Shown: piece by piece, positions 50,662 through 60,477 of the stretch
Numbering within the stretch: position 1 is the stretch's first letter
Layout: every line of letters starts with the position of its first letter
NCBI GenBank assembly: GCA_963770995.1
Contig: CAVYRS010000005.1
Coordinates: forward strand, 1,488,001-1,552,000
Direction: 5' to 3'
Origin: CAVSWN01 sp963770995
Lineage (GTDB): Bacteria; Acidobacteriota; Vicinamibacteria; Vicinamibacterales; CAVVIG01
Length of the DNA stretch: 64,000 nucleotides
Made by a program: the position numbers and the translations under genes
The notes under the pieces: generated by a model
The model's database searches: none
Told to the model about the DNA's origin: nothing
The model's input: the letters and a program-made list of their open reading frames with translations, nothing else

Positions 50662-52073
50662 CTACAACGTCGGCGACGCCGCCACCGCGTTCAGATCGAA
50701 TGCGCGCCGTGCTGTCGCCGAACTGCGTCGTGTCGCATGCCGAGCGCGTGGAGCACGCTCAGCATCACGTTCGCCATCGGCGTGCCGTCAGCCGCCCGCA
50801 GGTGCAGACCACCCTTCAGCCGCCGCCGGCTCGCCGACGAGGAACAGCGGACACCGCTTGTGGTTGTGCAGGTTCGAGTCGCCCATCGGCGAGCCGTAGA
50901 TGATCAGCGAGTTGTCGAGCAGGTTGCCGTCGCCGTCCGGCGTGTTCTTCAGCTTCTCGAGCGAAATACGGCACCATGCTGACGTGGTAGGTGTTGATCT
51001 TCTGCGAAGTCGATGATGCGATCCTCGCGCTCGCCGTGATGCGACGAGGAGTGGAACGCGCCCTTGAAGCCGCTCTCCGGATACATGCGGTTCGACGCGT
51101 CGCGCCCGAGCTTGAACGCGAACACGCGCGTGATGTCCGACGCGAACGCGAGCGCCTGCAGGTCGAACATCAGCTTGACGTGCTCGGAGAACGAATCGGG
51201 CACGCCGATCGGCGCTTCGGGCAGCTCGCGCGGCTCGCCGCTGCGTGTTGTGCGCCTCGACCTTCTGAATGCGCCGCTCGATCTCGCGCACGTCGTCGAG
51301 GTAGTCGCCGAGGCGCGCGCGATCGGTCGCGCCGAGCTCCTTCTTGCAGCCGCGCCGATCGGCCGTGCCGAGCCAGTCGAGGATGCTGCGGTCCTCCGAC
51401 GCGGCGCTCGGCCGCGCTCCTGCGGCGTCGCGCCGACGCCGAACAACTGATCGAACACCGACGCGCGGATCGCGCATCATCGGCAGCGGCTGCATCGGCG
51501 CCGCCCAGCTGATCGAGTCGGTGTAGGTGCACGAGTAGCCGTAGGAGCAGCCGCCGGCCTGATCGACGTTCTCGATGCACAGCTGCATCGACGGAATCGG
51601 CGTGTCCTGACCGAACGTCTGCGCGTAGATCTGATCGAGCGAGGTCCCGACGTGCACGTCGGATCCCTGCGTCTGCTTCGGATGCACCTGCGTCAGGAAC
51701 ACCGCGCTCGACCGGAAGTGATCGCCGCCGATCTCCGGCGCGGTGAACGCTTCGGCGTTCCGCACGTCGGTGTTGCTGACGATCGTCAGGTAGTCCTTGA
51801 ACGGCTCGAGCGAGCTCAGGCTCGTCGGCGCCAGATCGAACTCGCGATCCGACGCCCGCCGGCGCCCACAGGTTCTTCTTGATGCCGATCTCCGTGCTGC
51901 CCGCCGACCCGTGCACCATCTCGATGCGCGACGAGCCGGATCTTCTTGTTCGCCGGCGGCGCCGGACGCGCGCGCGCCGGCACCATCGCTTCGAGAAACG
52001 GCAGCGCCAGCGTCACGCCCATGCCCTTGAGCACGGTCCGGCGCGACAGCTGCTTCTTGGTGATGAACATCAT
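50662..52073 (-). CDS. DUF1552 protein, Tat-exported (many frame breaks)
   Basis: ATG 52073 overlaps the DUF1592 stop (ATGA). A twin-arginine leader (QLSRRTVLKGMGVTLALPFL) opens the protein. DUF1552 features follow: AFASDITRVFAFKLGRDASN, GFKGAFHSSSHHGE and NSLIIYGSPMGDSNLHNHKR. At least six frame changes occur. The two I resolved near 50702 and 50735 are one-base insertions whose removal gives ALGMDTTQFGDSTARFDL. It belongs to the sulfatase-like DUF1501/1552 group of unknown activity and is always paired with DUF1592. Confidence 0.85.
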
Positions 52074-54609
52074 CTCGTCTCCTTTAGCGTGACACTGTCG
52101 TCGGCCGTCAGCTGCTTCAGCTCGGGTGTCGGCGCCTTCGCCATCCGGAAGGCGCCGCTGTTGACGACGCCGAGCACGAACGACGAGAGGCGGTTGTCGT
52201 TCTTCGCGGCGTCGCGGACGATGGCGCGCACGGCCGGCATGTCCGGGTACTCGACCCGCCGTCCGATCGCGTAGGTCATCAGGTTCTCGGTGAAGCTGCG
52301 CAGCACCATGTCCGGAGTGCTTCATCAGCGCCTGCCGCAGGCCCGTCCGGACCGTTCATCTTGGTGCCGTCGTAGAGATCGCCGACCGAGTCGATCGGCG
52401 ACTTCGTTGTCCTTGATCCGCCACGCGCCGGTCGACGTCGAAGTTCTCGAGCGCGAGGCCCAGCGGATCGATGACGCGATGGCAGCTGTTGCACGTCGGG
52501 TTCTTGCGGTGCTCTTCCATCCGCTCGCGCGTGGTGAGCAGCTTGCCGCCCGCATTCGGCCTTCACCGAGTCGTCGAGCGCCGGCACGTTCGGCGGCGGC
52601 GGCGGCGGCGGCGTCCCGAGCAGCACTTCCATCACCCACTTGCCGCGCAGCACCGGCGACGTGCGATCGGCGACCGACGTCAGCGTCAGGATGCTGCCCT
52701 GCCCGAGCAGCCCGCGGCGATACTCCGGCAGCTGCACGCGGCGGAAGGCGTTGCCCGTCACGTTCGGCGATGCCGTAGTGCTTCGCGAGCCGCTCGTTGA
52801 CGAAGCGTGTAGTCGGCGGTCAGCAGGTCGAGCACGCTGCGATCTTCGCGCACGATGCTGTCGAAGAACAGCTCGGTTTCGCGGCTCATCGCACGCGCCA
52901 GCGTGTCGTCGTACTGCGGATACAGCAGGTAGTCCGGGAAGATCTGCTCGAGGTCCTGCAGCCGCAGCCACTGCGCGGCGAATCGCGTCGACAGCGATTC
53001 GGAGCGCGGATCGGCGAGCATGCCGCCGCACCTGCTTCTCGAGTCCGGCCGCCGTGCGCAGCGAGCCCTGACTCGCGGCCTTGATCAGCTCGGCGTCGGG
53101 CACCGAGTCCCAGAGGAAGAACGACAGGCGCGACGCGAGGTCCGTGATCGCTGATGCGATACGCGTTCGCCGCCTTCGTCACAGCGCGCCTGCCTGGCGT
53201 CGGCGCCTGCTCGAGCCGGAACAGGAATCGCGGGCTGACCAGGATCGACTGCAGCGCCATGCGGACGCCGTTCTCGAAATCGCCCTTCTTGCGCCCCTGC
53301 TCGTAGAACTGACAGCGCGTCCTGCACATCGTCGGCGCTCGCCATGCCGCGGTACGCCTGGGTCGTCAGCTTCTTGAGGATCTCGGCCGCGCAGGTCTCT
53401 TCTTCTTTCGCGCTCGTCGGCCGGCAGGTGAAGATCTTCCGCCGGCTCACGGTTTCCGAGACGCCGGTCACCTGCGACGGACCGAGGATCGTCATGTCGC
53501 GCATGTGCGGCAGCGCGGTGACACCGAAGCTGATGTTCACGTCGGCCAGCGTGTTCTCGAGCGGCGCGATCAAATCGTCCACCGGTCCGTCGAGCCGCTG
53601 GATGAACGCCGCCGAGATGCGCTGCGGGCCGGCGCTGATGCGAATCGGCGGCGTCTTGATCTCGAGGCCGTTCTGGCCGTTCTGGCTGATCGGTTTCGCT
53701 CATGCGCGGGTTCAGATCGAGCAGCGCCACGCGCTCGCCGTTCACCGACACCTCGATCTGCTCGGTGATGTTCATCGTCAGCATCGAGTAGCGGCCGTAG
53801 ATGCCGCCGAGCGGCTCGTTGTGCATCGACAGCTTGACGACGTAGTCGCCGTCGGCCGGAAAGACGTGGACGACCGAGATGCCGCCGCGCGTGCCCATCG
53901 GCGCGCCCTCGACCTGGCGCATCTGCGACGCCGTGCGGCCGATCTTGTAGGTGACCGACGTGGCGGTCGCGTTGCGATCGCCGACGGCGAGGCGGCTGAT
54001 CTGGCTCGCCGCGCGCAGGTAGCCCTTCCATCAGCGTCGGCGAGAAGCTCTGCACGTCGGAGATGTTGTCGAAGCCGCCGCTGATCGTGTCGGGCGGCAG
54101 GAAGGCGTTGACGTCGACGTCGATGCCGAGCAGGTCGCGGACCGCGCGCGCGTACTCGGCGCGGTTCAGGCGCTGGAACGGGCGCCAGCCCGGATTCGGG
54201 TCGAGCGCGCGGCCGCAGCGTCGAGCTTCGTTTCGAGCGCGTCGACGAAGGCGCTGAGCGTGGCGGCGTCCGGGCGCCGCGCGCCGGGCGGCGGCATCAT
54301 GCCCGCGCGCAGCTTGCGGATCATCTTCTCGGCGACGTCGGCGTGCGTGGTGACTTTGGCGGCGTCGAACCCGGCCAGCGACAGTTCGCCGGCGCGGCCT
54401 TTTTCGCTATGGCAGGTCGCGCAATATTGCGCGACAAGACGATTCTGGGCGTCGATGGCGGTCGTGCCGCGTTTCGTCGCGTCGTGCGCGGCCACCGGTT
54501 TCGGAATCGGCCGGGCGGCGGGTTTGCTGGTCGCGGTCTGTCCGCCACTCGCTACGAGAGCGGCACTGCAGACCACGATCGCAGAAACTGCGTACGCCAG
54601 CTGTTTCAT
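52070..54609 (-). CDS. DUF1592-type cytochrome c-like protein (many frame breaks)
   Basis: From ATG 54609 (GGAGAGGCG upstream): signal peptide, a c-type haem motif (QYCATCHSEKGRAGELSLAG), KLRAGMMPPPGARRPDA, then DUF1587/1592/1588/1585 regions (HVFPADGDYVVKLSMHNEPL; FENGVRMALQSILVSPRFLF; CHRVIDPLG-like region; MVLRSFTENLMTYAIGRRVE). There are seven or more frame changes; those at 53312 and about 53685 are repaired by removing one base each. This planctomycete/acidobacterial family is exported and probably handles polysaccharides or electron transfer. Confidence 0.85.
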
Positions 54610-54718
54610 CGCCTCTCCACCCCGATCTATCGGCCGCAATTGCAGTTGTCTGGAAAGTATAGGGGTTTGCCTGGCGTCCCGAGGCACTTTGTTTTCTCAA
54701 TATGTCACCACTTGTCAT

Positions 54719-54796
54719 GGGGGTCTGACCCCAGAGACGTTCTGCCCCGGGCTGCGCCGCGAGGCGGGGTCAGACCCCGTCATGGGGTCAGACCCC
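54719..54796. repeat. Three GGGGTCTGACCCC/GGGGTCAGACCCC palindromes
   Basis: GGGGTCTGACCCC at 54720-54732, GGGGTCAGACCCC at 54766-54778 and 54784-54796. The 13-bp palindromes stand between the divergent DUF1592 and FmdB genes, with the last only 15 bases from the FmdB start. Confidence 0.9.
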
Positions 54797-54810
54797 GTTA
54801 TGCTTTGTCC

Positions 54811-55065
54811 ATGCCGCTGTACGACTTCGTGTGCAGAAACTGCCAGCACGAGTTCGAGGCGCTGGTGCGGCCGCAGGACGCCGGGCCGCCCGCTTGCCCG
54901 TCGTGCGGCGGCGGGGATCTCGAGCGGCTGTTATCGACGTTCGCCGTGGATACGGCGGATCTGCGTCAGGCCGCGGCCAGGGATTCGCGCAAGCGGCAGA
55001 TCGCCAAGCGGAAGGATTCCTACATCGCCGAGGAAGAGTACCGGAACAAGCACGACAAGGAATAG
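54811..55065 (+). CDS. FmdB-family zinc-ribbon protein
   Basis: 84 residues from ATG 54811. Two cysteine pairs (C8/C11 in VCRNCQ and C29/C32 in ACPSCGG) make the zinc ribbon; LYDFVC at the N-terminus is diagnostic of FmdB regulators. The basic tail (RDSRKRQIAKRKDSYIAEEE) is charged. The role is uncertain. Its stop abuts the stop of the convergent D-aminoacylase with no base between. Confidence 0.93.
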   Translation: MPLYDFVCRNCQHEFEALVRPQDAGPPACPSCGGGDLERLLSTFAVDTADLRQAAARDSRKRQIAKRKDSYIAEEEYRNKHDKE

Positions 55066-56679
55066 CTACGGCTTGGTGGATGGCCCGTACAGCACGCGGC
55101 CGGGGCGCGCCGCCGTCATCTTCCCACCCTCGAACGCCACCTGCCCGTTGACGATCACATGAGTCACGCCTTCCGCGTACTGATGCGGCCGCTCGAACGT
55201 CGCCAGGTCGCGCACCGTGTCCGGATCGAAGATCGCGATGTCCGCCTTCATCCCCTCGCGCAGCACGCCGCGATCGGCGAGGCCGATGCGCTGCGCCGGA
55301 AACGCCGACATCTTCCGCACCGCGTCTTCGAGCGTGATGACCTTGAGCTCGCGCACGTAGCGCCCGAGCACGCGCACGAACGTGCCGTAGCTGCGCGGAT
55401 GCGGGTTGGCGACGCCGAAGATCGGAATCTCCCCGTCCGATCCGATCATCGTCGCCGGATGCCGCAGGATGCGCTGCAGATCCTCTTCGTTGATCGCGTG
55501 GAAGATGCCGGAGCAGCCACCCTGCTCGACGATCCACAGCGCGGTCTCGGCGGCGTTCTCGATCGTCGGCTCGAGGCCGCGGCCCTTCGTGACGTCGCCC
55601 AGACGCTTGCCGGCGAGCGACGGATCCCACTCGCACCGCGCGAGCTGCACGTTCTGCGGATCGCCGCCGCCGCGCTCCTCGAGGATGAGGCGCGCGGTTT
55701 CCTTGCGCAGCTCCGATGCGCATCGACGCGCGTCTGCAGCCGCTTGAGCACCGCCTCGCGTCCGCCTTCGAGCGCCCACGCCGGCATCAGCGCCGCCTGA
55801 ATGCTCGTCGACGACGCGGTGTAGGGATACTGATCGATCGTCGCGTCGACGCCGCGCGCGCGCGCCTCGTCGATCAAGCTGCAGCGTGTCGACGCTCTTG
55901 CCCCAGTTCGCCTTGCCGATGATCTTGTGATGCGTGACCTGCGTCGGCAGCCCGCCCTTCTCGCCGATCTCGATCGTCTCGCGGACGCTGTCGAGAACGC
56001 CGCGACGCCTCGTCGCGCATGTGCGAGATGTAGATGCCGCCCATCGATCCGGCGACCTTCGCCAGCTCGATGACTTCGGCGGTGGGCGTGAACGTGCCGG
56101 GCACGTAGAAGAGACCCGAGCTCAACCCGAACGCGCCGTCCAGCATGCCCTGCCGCACCAGCCCGCGCATCTTCTCGATCTCGTCCGGCGTCGCCTTTCG
56201 ATTGACCGGGCCGATCACCTGATCGCGGATCGTGCCCTGTCCGACGAACGTCGCCGAAGTTCGGCGTGATGCGCAGCGCCACGAGCCGGTCGAGGAACGG
56301 CTTGATCGGCAGCGGCGACGATCCATCCGGGCCCTCGATCAGCGTCGTCACACCCTGCCGAACGTAGTTGTCGGCCGTGGGCACGTCGATGATGCCGCGC
56401 CGCGCGTGCGTATGGATGTCGATGAACCCCGGCGCGACGACTTGTCCGCCTGCGTCGATGGTGCGCGTGGCGGCGCGCCTCGATCCGCGGCGCGATGCGC
56501 GCGATGGCGTCGCCGCGCACGGCAATGTCGCCGCGATACCACGGACTGCCCGTGCCGTCGACGATCCGGGCGTTCCGAATCAGCAGATCGTAGGTTGGAG
56601 GTTGCGCACCAAGGATGGCAACGAAGAACGCGGCGATGGCGGCGGCGAGCGGGGCTCGTCTTACTTGAGCGGACTGCAT
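55066..56679 (-). CDS. N-acyl-D-amino-acid deacylase (many frame breaks)
   Basis: Signal peptide (LAAAIAAFFVAILGAQPP) then YDLLIRNARIVDGTGSPWYR, GQVVAPGFIDIHTHARRGII, RQGVTTLIEGPDGSSPLPIK, GAFGLSSGLFYVPGTFTPTA, KAGSMGGIYISHMRDE-like, HHKIIGKANWG-like, GIFHAINEEDLQRILRHPAT, FPAQRIGLADRGVLREGMKA and VTHVIVNGQVAFEGG. This is the D-aminoacylase subset of the amidohydrolase superfamily, with zinc ligands in HTHAR. At least five frame changes occur. It overlaps the metallophosphatase gene by 19 bases. Confidence 0.88.
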
Positions 56680-57662
56680 GTTCCGGTGCCCGAGTCGCGG
56701 AACGTCTTGCCAGCCATCGGGATGAACTGCCAGTCGTACTTCCCTTTCTTCAAGGTCATCTTCAACACGCCGTACGTGCTGTTGTCGCGCACTTCGCTAT
56801 TCGGCGCCTTGGTCTTGAACTCGTAGACGCCGCCACCGCCGGTCCCGATCACGAAACTGCGGATGCCGTTGGGATCCGGCTTGCCCCGGTCGTCCTGCGG
56901 CGCGAAACGTTCGTAGTCGTGATCGTGGCTGGCCAGCACGACATCCGTGCCGGCCTCGTACAATGTCTTCCAGACGTCAGCCATCAGCGTATCGCTGCCG
57001 TGCGCGCCGGAGCTGTAACGCGCGATGTGCCAGTACGCCAGCGTGCACTCAGTCTTGTGCGCGGCCAGATCGTCCATCAGCCACTTCATCTGCTCGCTGC
57101 CCTTGCGCGCGGGCATGGCGCTGTTGAGCGCGATGATGTGCCACGCGCCGAGCTCGTAGCTGTAGTAACCCTTCCCGGGCGACCCGGCATTCTCACCGAA
57201 GTAGTCGTAGTACGGCTTCCCTTTCTCGGTGATGAGGTCGTGGTTGCCGACGGTCGGGCGCGTTCTCGCCTTGTGCCGGCCCCACGTCGGCTCGTAGCAG
57301 TCCTTGAACTCTTTGGACGATCCGGTCTGATAGGCGTGATCGCCCGTCGTGAACACCGTGCCAGGAATATCGTCGAGGAGCCGGGCCGTCGCCCTCGCGC
57401 CGCCGCCTCCGGCCACCTCGCAATTCGCGATGTCGCCCGCGCCCACGAACACCTCGCCTTTGTCCTCGTCCGTCGTCGTTGCGGGTTCGGTAGTCGTCGC
57501 GGGTGGTGGCTGCGGGGGAGTCGTCGCCGGTGGCTGGGCGGGGGGCTGCGCCGGCGGTTGAGCCGGCGGCTGCGCGTGCGCGACCGAGAGGCCGATACCG
57601 ACCAGGATAACAATGAAAACGGTTCGAATCCGCGATCCCCAGGGCACAATCTGCAAGCTCAT
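56661..57662 (-). CDS. Exported metallophosphatase, purple acid phosphatase-like
   Basis: 333 residues, intact. Signal peptide (VFIVILVGIGLSVAHA), a Pro-rich tandem linker of AQPP units, then the metallophosphoesterase motifs: AGDIANC, TTGDHAYQ, PTVGNHDL, LAYWHIARYSSG and LASHDHDYERFAP, giving all five metal-binding blocks. It ends in a GTGTCSPLK tail. It probably hydrolyses phosphomonoesters in the periplasm. Confidence 0.9.
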   Translation of the reverse strand: MSLQIVPWGSRIRTVFIVILVGIGLSVAHAQPPAQPPAQPPAQPPATTPPQPPPATTTEPATTTDEDKGEVFVGAGDIANCEVAGGGGARATARLLDDIPGTVFTTGDHAYQTGSSKEFKDCYEPTWGRHKARTRPTVGNHDLITEKGKPYYDYFGENAGSPGKGYYSYELGAWHIIALNSAMPARKGSEQMKWLMDDLAAHKTECTLAYWHIARYSSGAHGSDTLMADVWKTLYEAGTDVVLASHDHDYERFAPQDDRGKPDPNGIRSFVIGTGGGGVYEFKTKAPNSEVRDNSTYGVLKMTLKKGKYDWQFIPMAGKTFRDSGTGTCSPLK

Positions 57663-57696
57663 GGATTGCAGATTGTATCAGCTAAGTAAACGGGCT

Positions 57697-58572
57697 CTAT
57701 AGGGTTGGCGGTGGCTGGAATTTCACGGCATTACCCGAGGGATCGCGCGTAAAGACCGCCTCCCCGTTCCGGTCGAACGAAACTCCGGCGGAGGCAAGCC
57801 GATCGGCCACGGCGGCTACCGCCGCAGCATTGGGAAGCGCCACCTCGAAGAACTTCAAGCCGATCGCGCCCGCTGGCGGCGGCGGTGCGCCCACGCCGGC
57901 CCAGGTGTTGAGTCCGATGTGATGATGGTAGCCGCCGGCCGAGACGAACAGCGCGCCCGACCCGTAGCGCTGCATCAGATCGAATCCCAGCACGCCGACG
58001 TAGAACCGCTCCGCTTCGTCCAGACCCGAGACGTGCAGGTGCACGTGCCCGATGACCGTCCCGGGCGCGAGGCCGGCGCCGTTGTCGCCGCCCGGCTCGG
58101 CGAGCAGCGCGTCGAGATCGAGCGGATCCGCACCCATGCGCAAGCGATCGCCCTCCTTCGCCAAGGCTCCGGCGGGCAAGCCGACGAACGGCCACTGGTT
58201 GCGCGGCCGGTCGCGATAGACCTCGATGCCGTTGCCATCCGGATCGGGAAGATAGAGCGCCTCGCTGACACCGTGATCGGCGGCGCCCTGAAGGACGGTG
58301 TTGGTTTCGACGAGCCGCCGCAGCGCCCGCCCGAGATCGGCGCGCGACGGGGTCAAGATGGCGAAGTGATAGAGGCCGGTGGTCCCTCGCACACGCGGCG
58401 CCGTCTCGCTTTGCGACAAGACCAGGAGATCCGCGCCGCCGGCGCCCAGCCAGGCGACGCGGTCCTCGCGCCGATGGACGACGAAACCGAGATGCGACTG
58501 ATAGAACCTGACCGACCGCTCGAGGTCCGAGATCGTCAGCTCGACCGCGCCGATGTGCGCGGCTGGATCCAT
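57697..58572 (-). CDS. Two-domain VOC dioxygenase (CatE-like)
   Basis: 291 residues from ATG 58572. Two vicinal-oxygen-chelate modules: HIGAVELTISDLERSVRFYQ with YLPDPDGNGIEVYRDRP, and IGHVHLHVSGLDEAERFYVG with ALFVSAGGYHHHIGLNTW. The metal ligands are two histidines and a glutamate (HIGAVEL; GHVHLH; EVYR). The layout matches catechol-2,3-dioxygenase CatE of Bacillus. It ends 10 bases after the TlpA-like gene. Confidence 0.9.
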   Translation of the reverse strand: MDPAAHIGAVELTISDLERSVRFYQSHLGFVVHRREDRVAWLGAGGADLLVLSQSETAPRVRGTTGLYHFAILTPSRADLGRALRRLVETNTVLQGAADHGVSEALYLPDPDGNGIEVYRDRPRNQWPFVGLPAGALAKEGDRLRMGADPLDLDALLAEPGGDNGAGLAPGTVIGHVHLHVSGLDEAERFYVGVLGFDLMQRYGSGALFVSAGGYHHHIGLNTWAGVGAPPPPAGAIGLKFFEVALPNAAAVAAVADRLASAGVSFDRNGEAVFTRDPSGNAVKFQPPPTL

Positions 58573-58582
58573 TCGTCTCGAG

Positions 58583-59818
58583 CTATCGAGACGACGACTG
58601 CGGGCGCTCGGCGAGCAGCCGTTCAACCGTCGACGTCACTTCGGCTTTGACCTGCGTATGGAACTCCCCGCTCGCCTTGCCGGGGAACCCCGCATGCACG
58701 CTGCGGACGCGGCCGTCGCGTCCGAGGATGAACGAGGTCGGGAACGAGTTGAGGTTCACCCCCTGCGGCATCTTGTCGGCCAGCTCCCGCGGCTCGCCCG
58801 GCACGAGCACGGTGTACTCGATGCCGTACTTCTTGATGAACGCGCGCACGCGCGCAGGGTTCTTCATCTGCTCGGCTTCCTCGAACGTGAGCAGCACGAC
58901 CTCGAGCCCCTGCCCGCGGTACTTGCGATAGAGGTCCGACAGGAACGGCGCTTCGTCATGGCAGTTGGGGCACCAGCTTCCGCCGATGTTGACGATCACG
59001 ACTTTGCCGCGGAACTTCTCGTCGGTGTTCGATACGATCTTGCCGGCGAGATCAGGAAAGCTGAAACGCAGCGGCTCGGTCGGATCCTTCACGCTCGTGA
59101 ACCGTGACGGATCGCTCGGCTCCGGCAACCCCTTCGCGCGCGCGAGGTCGGACTTGTACGCCGTCAGCGGCGCGTCGCGGCCTTGCACGACGGCGAGCGT
59201 GCCGTCGGCACCAGGCGTCAGCTCGAGCAGCGCCGGCCGCGCGCCGGAGAAATGACTGAGCACGAACTTCCCGTCGCGGTAGGAACCCGTGAGCGCGCCC
59301 GTGTCGCCGTCGACGCGCAGAATTGCCGCCGACACTTCGGCGCCTGACTGGCGGACGATCAACTGCCACGCCGCTTCACCCTTCGAGCTCTTCACCTGGA
59401 TGTTCCACAGGCCGGCAATCGACGGGATGGCCGTGTCGCCGACGACCACGGGCGAAAATTTCTTCGCCTGAAACGGATACGCCGCACCGCGCGTGCCGCG
59501 GTTGTACTCGCCCTCGAGCCGGCCGTCCTTCAGCGCCGCGATGAGCTGCGTTCCATATTCATCGAACGACAGGGTCAGCGTGCCGTTCTCAAAGGTGCCG
59601 CTGGTAGACGTCACCTTTTCGTCGCCGTTGAAAAACGACCCCTTGATCGCGGCGCCGTCACCGGCAATCTCGAAGCGGAACGGGATGTCGAGCTTGTTGA
59701 CGACGACGGTCGCGTCCCAGATGCCGGCGAGCGGCTGCGCGGCAGCAGGTGACGGTGTGGCGATCAGCCCGGCAAGAGCGAGCACGACGCCGGCGAGCGC
59801 AGCGGATTTCGTGGTCAT
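58583..59818 (-). CDS. TlpA-like thioredoxin-fold protein with N-terminal beta domain
   Basis: 411 residues from ATG 59818, behind AGGAGAGG. A signal peptide (AGVVLALAGLIATPSPAAAQ), a lipocalin-like beta region (GIWDATVVVNKLDIPFRFEI; LEGEYNRGTRGAAYPF) and, from residue 255, an AhpC/TSA thioredoxin fold with active-site GSWCPNC (about 281-286) and a cis-proline loop FPTSFIL. It probably reduces disulfides in the periplasm. Confidence 0.92.
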   Translation of the reverse strand: MTTKSAALAGVVLALAGLIATPSPAAAQPLAGIWDATVVVNKLDIPFRFEIAGDGAAIKGSFFNGDEKVTSTSGTFENGTLTLSFDEYGTQLIAALKDGRLEGEYNRGTRGAAYPFQAKKFSPVVVGDTAIPSIAGLWNIQVKSSKGEAAWQLIVRQSGAEVSAAILRVDGDTGALTGSYRDGKFVLSHFSGARPALLELTPGADGTLAVVQGRDAPLTAYKSDLARAKGLPEPSDPSRFTSVKDPTEPLRFSFPDLAGKIVSNTDEKFRGKVVIVNIGGSWCPNCHDEAPFLSDLYRKYRGQGLEVVLLTFEEAEQMKNPARVRAFIKKYGIEYTVLVPGEPRELADKMPQGVNLNSFPTSFILGRDGRVRSVHAGFPGKASGEFHTQVKAEVTSTVERLLAERPQSSSR

Positions 59819-59833
59819 CAACCTCTCCTGGAA

Positions 59834-59870
59834 AGGTCCGGCCAAAGCCGGACACTACATTCGCCGTACG
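59834..59870. repeat. Single GGTCCGGC hairpin unit
   Basis: AGGTCCGGCCAAAGCCGGAC followed by ACTACATTCGCCGTACG, between the TlpA-like gene and the terminator at 59871. Confidence 0.85.
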
Positions 59871-59907
59871 AAAAAAAGGCCCGGAAAGCGTTTACGCCTT
59901 CCGGGCC
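59871..59907 (-). terminator. Rho-independent terminator
   Basis: On the minus strand: GGCCCGGAAGGCG, loop TAAA, CGCTTTCCGGGCC, then seven T. A 13-bp stem with one mismatch ends any transcript coming from 60057-60383 or from an RNA in 59908-60056. Confidence 0.92.
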
Positions 59908-60056
59908 TGCAATCGGCTGAGAAAACCTGGTCGTCTCGAGTGCTAGGGAGACGTGAACCGGTGGACTCTGGCGCGAGGCAGGCCGGAGGGCACTCCGGCC
60001 AGGCAACACGAGCACGCGCTACAGCGGACACGGTTCATGTATGAGCTATTTACCAC
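59871..60056 (-). ncRNA. Candidate structured small RNA or 3' UTR ending in an intrinsic terminator
   Basis: Between the ABM stop codon (60057) and the terminator lies 150 bp of non-coding sequence that folds on the minus strand: GGCCGGAG-TGCC-CTCCGGCC (perfect 8-bp hairpin), CGTCTC...GAGACG, and an outer CCTGG...CCAGG enclosing both. It could be a small RNA or only the 3' UTR; no family was recognised and no promoter is certain. Confidence 0.35.
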
Positions 60057-60383
60057 CTATTTAGCACTCAACGGGCCGGCATTGTCAAACACGACCTCCC
60101 AATGCACAGCGCGAGCGTCCCAGGACGCCAGCAGCAGCTGGGCCTCGGGCGGCACCACGGCGGCGTCGACATCAGCGCCCGCGAATCGTGCGATCGCGTC
60201 GATCGAGTCCCACAAGGTGATGACGGTAACGATCGTCCGATCGTCGGAGGTGCGCTGCAGGGCGTAGGCGCCGCGATGTCCCGGCAGATCCTGGAGCGCC
60301 GGAAATATCGTGTCGCGCAGATGGACCAGATACGCATCCATCGAACCCACGCGCGTCACGCCGCTCCACATCCGTGCAATCAT
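60057..60383 (-). CDS. Antibiotic-biosynthesis-monooxygenase-like (ABM) protein
   Basis: 108 residues from ATG 60383, five bases behind GGAGG. A dimeric alpha+beta barrel pattern: IARMWSGVTRVGSMDAYLVH, LPGHRGAYALQRT, TVITLWDSIDAIARFAG. Such proteins bind or oxidise small aromatics or haem. Divergent from the YciI gene across a palindrome. Confidence 0.8.
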   Translation of the reverse strand: MIARMWSGVTRVGSMDAYLVHLRDTIFPALQDLPGHRGAYALQRTSDDRTIVTVITLWDSIDAIARFAGADVDAAVVPPEAQLLLASWDARAVHWEVVFDNAGPLSAK

Positions 60384-60406
60384 CAAAACCTCCCGCCGTA
60401 CCGGTC

Positions 60407-60467
60407 TGCCACGAAATCACCACGAAACCTGACAGGTTTTGCTTCGTGTTTTCGTGTTTTCGTGGCA
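60407..60467. repeat. Imperfect 61-bp palindrome between divergent genes
   Basis: TGCCACGAAA (60407-60416) pairs perfectly with TTTCGTGGCA (60458-60467); the interior has AACCTGACAGGTT and repeated TTTTCGTG. It fills the shared promoter region of the ABM and YciI genes, and may be a dispersed repeat or an operator. Confidence 0.7.
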
Positions 60468-60477
60468 GATCTGAATC

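Noticed and set aside
57086..57649. Alternative 187-codon frame inside the metallophosphatase gene
   Set aside because: It is R/S-rich and overlaps all five metallophosphatase motifs in their proper frame.
59878..59891. AGGCCCGGAAGGCG resembling the SRP RNA GGAA tetraloop arm
   Set aside because: The segment pairs fully with CGCTTTCCGGGCC as a terminator stem followed by seven T; the other SRP motifs are absent.
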